The notes beneath the pieces were generated by a model. The model was not told where the DNA came from and made no database searches. It saw nothing but the letters and a program-made list of their open reading frames with translations. From positions 1-64,000 of the forward strand of contig CACDTV010000002.1 of NCBI GenBank assembly GCA_902555695.1: 64,000 bases of DNA, in the 5' to 3' direction. The translations under genes and the position numbers were made by a program. Numbering within the stretch: the first letter of the stretch is position 1; each line of letters begins with the position of its first letter. Positions 61,916-64,000 of this stretch are shown here, piece after piece. This DNA is from an uncultured Alphaproteobacteria bacterium (lineage in GTDB: Bacteria > Pseudomonadota > Alphaproteobacteria > HIMB59).

Positions 61916-63023
61916 TTTATTATTTATAGCAATAATTATTTTATTTCCTAAACAATCTCTTACTATTGAAAGTTTGGCAAAAACGGCGCTTGTAATCGAT
62001 TTATCGACAAACGAAGTTCTTTTAGAGAAAAACTCTAAAGCCAAAACATATCCATCAAGTATGACCAAGATGATGACTGCTCTTGTAGCCTTTGAAAAAA
62101 TCAAAAATGGTACTTTATCATTAGATCAAGAGTTTTTAGTAAGTAAAAAGGCATGGAAAATGGGCGGGTCAAAGATGTTTATAGAGGTAGACAAAAGAGT
62201 AAAAGTTTATGATTTGTTACTAGGAATTATCGTTCAGAGCGGAAATGATGCCTCGATTGCTTTAGCAGAGGGTATATCTGGCTCTGAGGAAATTTTTGCT
62301 ATTGAAATGAATAATTTAGGCAAAAAAATAGGACTCACAGAGACTAATTTTACAAATAGCAGTGGCTGGCCTGATGACAATCATTACACCACTGCTGAAG
62401 ATCTTGCTAAAATTGCTGAGTACACGATTGAAAATCATTATGAATTATATCAAATGTACAAATTAAGTGATTTTACATACAGCGGGATCAAACAAGATAA
62501 CAGAAATCCACTACTATATACATTTGAGGGGTCTGATGGCTTTAAAACAGGTTATACAGAAGCAGCTGGCTACGGTTTGGTTGGATCAGCTGAAAGAGGG
62601 GATAGACGCCTGATTATTGTTCTAAATGGATTAGACTCTTCCAAATCAAGGGCCCAGGAGTCACTAAGATTAATGGATTGGGGTTTCAACAATTTTCAAT
62701 TAATAGATTTTTTTAAAAAAAATGAGGTTATTCAAGAAGCTGATACTTGGCTAGGTAAAGACGACAAAGTAGACTTAGTTGCTTTAAACGATATAAGTGT
62801 GAGCATTCCAAAAGCACAATTATCTTCTGCTAAAGTTAATGTGATAGTAGAGGAGCCTATTGCAACTCCAATTCAAAAAGGCGACCAAATAGCCAAACTT
62901 CAAATATCGTTTGCTGATAAGAATACTGAATTTCCTTTATTTTCAGGTGAGGACATAGAGCAAAAGAATTTCTTTTCAAGAATATTTTCAGCTATTTATT
63001 ATATCATTCTTGGATCTAACTAA
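61896..63023 (+). CDS. dacA: D-alanyl-D-alanine carboxypeptidase (class A PBP5/6 type)
   Basis: Trims the terminal D-alanine from peptidoglycan stem peptides. 375 residues with a signal peptide (about 1-24). The three penicillin-binding motifs are SxxK at 55-58 (SMTK), SGN at 115-117 and KTG at 217-219. The C-terminal beta domain ends in an amphipathic helix (FFSRIFSAIYYIIL) that would anchor it to the inner membrane. It overlaps the RlpA-like gene by 20 bases and is followed by tmk at 15 bases. Confidence 0.93.
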   Translation: MQKKPLNLLFIAIIILFPKQSLTIESLAKTALVIDLSTNEVLLEKNSKAKTYPSSMTKMMTALVAFEKIKNGTLSLDQEFLVSKKAWKMGGSKMFIEVDKRVKVYDLLLGIIVQSGNDASIALAEGISGSEEIFAIEMNNLGKKIGLTETNFTNSSGWPDDNHYTTAEDLAKIAEYTIENHYELYQMYKLSDFTYSGIKQDNRNPLLYTFEGSDGFKTGYTEAAGYGLVGSAERGDRRLIIVLNGLDSSKSRAQESLRLMDWGFNNFQLIDFFKKNEVIQEADTWLGKDDKVDLVALNDISVSIPKAQLSSAKVNVIVEEPIATPIQKGDQIAKLQISFADKNTEFPLFSGEDIEQKNFFSRIFSAIYYIILGSN

Positions 63024-63038
63024 ATAATATCATATAAA

Positions 63039-63638
63039 ATGAAAGTAATCAGTTTTGAAGGTTTTGAATATTCTGGAAAATCGACACAAATAAAACTTTT
63101 AAAAAAATATTTTATAAAAAATAATATTAAATCTACTTTTACTAGAGAGCCTGGAGGTAATAAAGATCTAGAAAAGATAAGGAATGTAATTTTAAAGTCT
63201 AATTTCGATAATTTAAGTTTAATAATGTTTTTCTTCGCATCTAGATTTGCATTATTATCTTCAATTAAAAAGAATGATTTCATTGTATTTGATAGATTTT
63301 TTGACTCTACTTATGCTTATCAAAAATATAATTCTAAAGAAAAAAAACTTATTATAAGTTTAATTAAGTTAATTGATAAGAAATTTATCCCAAAGATAAC
63401 TTTTTATTTGAAGTTAGATAGAAAAAATTTAATAAGAAGGAAAAATAAAAGATTATATTCGAATAAATTTGATAAAAAATATTTTGGACAATTCTCAAGA
63501 ATTCAAAAAAATTATGAAGAAATATCTAAAATTAAATTAGGTGAACGTAAGTTTGTTGCTATTGATGCATCACTATCTGCTAATGAAGTACATGACAAAA
63601 TCATATTAAATCTAAAAAAATGCAAATTGATAAAGTAG
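63039..63638 (+). CDS. tmk: Thymidylate kinase
   Basis: Phosphorylates dTMP to dTDP for DNA synthesis. The 199-residue protein has the P-loop GFEYSGKST (residues 8-16; the usual GxDGxGKST has Glu-Tyr in place of Asp-Gly), FTREPGG and the DRx motif in FDRFFDSTYAYQ. The lid region is basic (RRKNKRLYSNKFDKKYFG). Its 3' end overlaps the holB start by 19 bases; the tmk-holB pair is standard. Confidence 0.9.
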   Translation: MKVISFEGFEYSGKSTQIKLLKKYFIKNNIKSTFTREPGGNKDLEKIRNVILKSNFDNLSLIMFFFASRFALLSSIKKNDFIVFDRFFDSTYAYQKYNSKEKKLIISLIKLIDKKFIPKITFYLKLDRKNLIRRKNKRLYSNKFDKKYFGQFSRIQKNYEEISKIKLGERKFVAIDASLSANEVHDKIILNLKKCKLIK

Positions 63639-64000
63639 TAAATACTATAAAATCTGAGAGTAGTGGCTTTTACTTATTAGAGATTACTAATAGTGAGAGT
63701 GTTTCATATTTGGAGGAACAGATTTTAAATAGTTTCTATGAGAAACAATATGAAATAGATACAAGTTTTATTATTCTAGAGCCCGAAGAAAAATCAAAAT
63801 TTATAACAATTGACCAAGTAAGAAAAATGAAAAAAGAGTTTCTACATACAAATGTATTAAACCTTAGCAAAGTAATATTTGTCAGAGAGGTAAATTATTT
63901 AAATATTAATGCTTTAAATGGACTTTTAAAAATCATCGAAGAAATACCATCAAAAACCTATTTTATTTTTTGTTCTAAAAACCTAATAAGTTTACCTGAA
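63620..64000 (+). CDS. holB: DNA polymerase III subunit delta' (3' end outside window)
   Basis: The clamp-loader delta' subunit, visible for its first 127 residues. ITIDQVRKMKKEFLHT, KVIFVREVNYLNINALNGLLKIIEEIPSKTYFIFCSK matches the HolB core (VDQIR..., D/E-A-NALLKxLEEP). The N-terminus is very short: the usual domain with a P-loop-like GPxGxGK is missing, and the protein starts straight into this region. The start ATG at 63620 lies inside tmk. Delta' does not hydrolyse ATP in any case, so loss of this part may be tolerated. Confidence 0.85.
   Translation, partial: MQIDKVVNTIKSESSGFYLLEITNSESVSYLEEQILNSFYEKQYEIDTSFIILEPEEKSKFITIDQVRKMKKEFLHTNVLNLSKVIFVREVNYLNINALNGLLKIIEEIPSKTYFIFCSKNLISLPE

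Noticed and set aside
61865-62104. Minus-strand frame opposite the start of dacA
   Set aside because: Antisense to the signal peptide and SxxK region of a certain gene; no ribosome site.
1-64000. CRISPR array, prophage, IS element, toxin-antitoxin or defence island
   Set aside because: No spaced direct repeats, no phage, transposase or nuclease-type genes were found on either strand.

Overview
This window looks like chromosomal DNA from a streamlined, strongly AT-rich marine alphaproteobacterium. The evidence is the alphaproteobacterial gene orders scpA-scpB...tatABC-serS, yajC-secD-secF, recG/sdhE-mfd and mltB-(rlpA)-dac-tmk-holB. Spacers are tiny (none above about 260 bp, tRNA included), opposing genes overlap at both 3' and 5' ends, and ABC substrate-binding proteins carry the best ribosome sites. 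A Pelagibacterales-like or HIMB59/AEGEAN-169-like lineage fits, but the sequence alone does not settle it. There is no prophage, IS element, CRISPR array or rRNA.

Layout. (1) 1-15.4 kb is housekeeping: condensin partners ScpA/ScpB, an orphan ABC ATPase, Tat export, SerS, a DUF815 ATPase, the YajC-SecD-SecF export motor, UvrA, SSB, GyrA, CoaD, tRNA-Lys and a YtoQ protein. (2) 15.4-37.6 kb is accessory metabolism. It opens with an aldehyde dehydrogenase/VOC/homocysteine-methyltransferase-like operon that converges on a five-gene minus-strand operon (Fe-alcohol dehydrogenase, amidase, EamA exporter, a second methyltransferase-like gene, enolase-superfamily enzyme). A glycine-betaine-type ABC system follows. 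Its two-domain permease gene is translationally coupled to a cytoplasmic DMSO/biotin-sulfoxide-reductase-type molybdoenzyme, a GcvT/DmdA-like folate enzyme and a short-chain dehydrogenase, with a BKACE enzyme, the binding protein and a MatB-like acyl-CoA ligase next to it. (3) 37.6-44.7 kb has BioY, a small unknown, AroQ, a Ugp-type sugar/glycerophosphate importer with two tandem UgpE-like permeases, and NadE. (4) 44.8-57.4 kb holds CFA synthase, ThiL, MnmH, several small membrane proteins (one DUF2061 copy frameshifted), DUF502, RecG, SdhE, Mfd and a 2OG-Fe(II) oxygenase. (5) 57.4-64 kb has an IsdG-like monooxygenase, small unknowns, tRNA-Ser, a TauE-type permease and the envelope/replication block MltB, degenerate RlpA, D,D-carboxypeptidase, Tmk and HolB (cut by the window end).

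The most interesting part is the betaine-transporter island at about 24.8-34.4 kb. Stop/start fusions tie a quaternary-ammonium or sulfonium importer to a sulfoxide/N-oxide-reductase-type enzyme and a folate-linked demethylase-like protein. This suggests one route for imported methylated osmolytes or their oxides. The substrate is inference; the gene coupling is directly visible.
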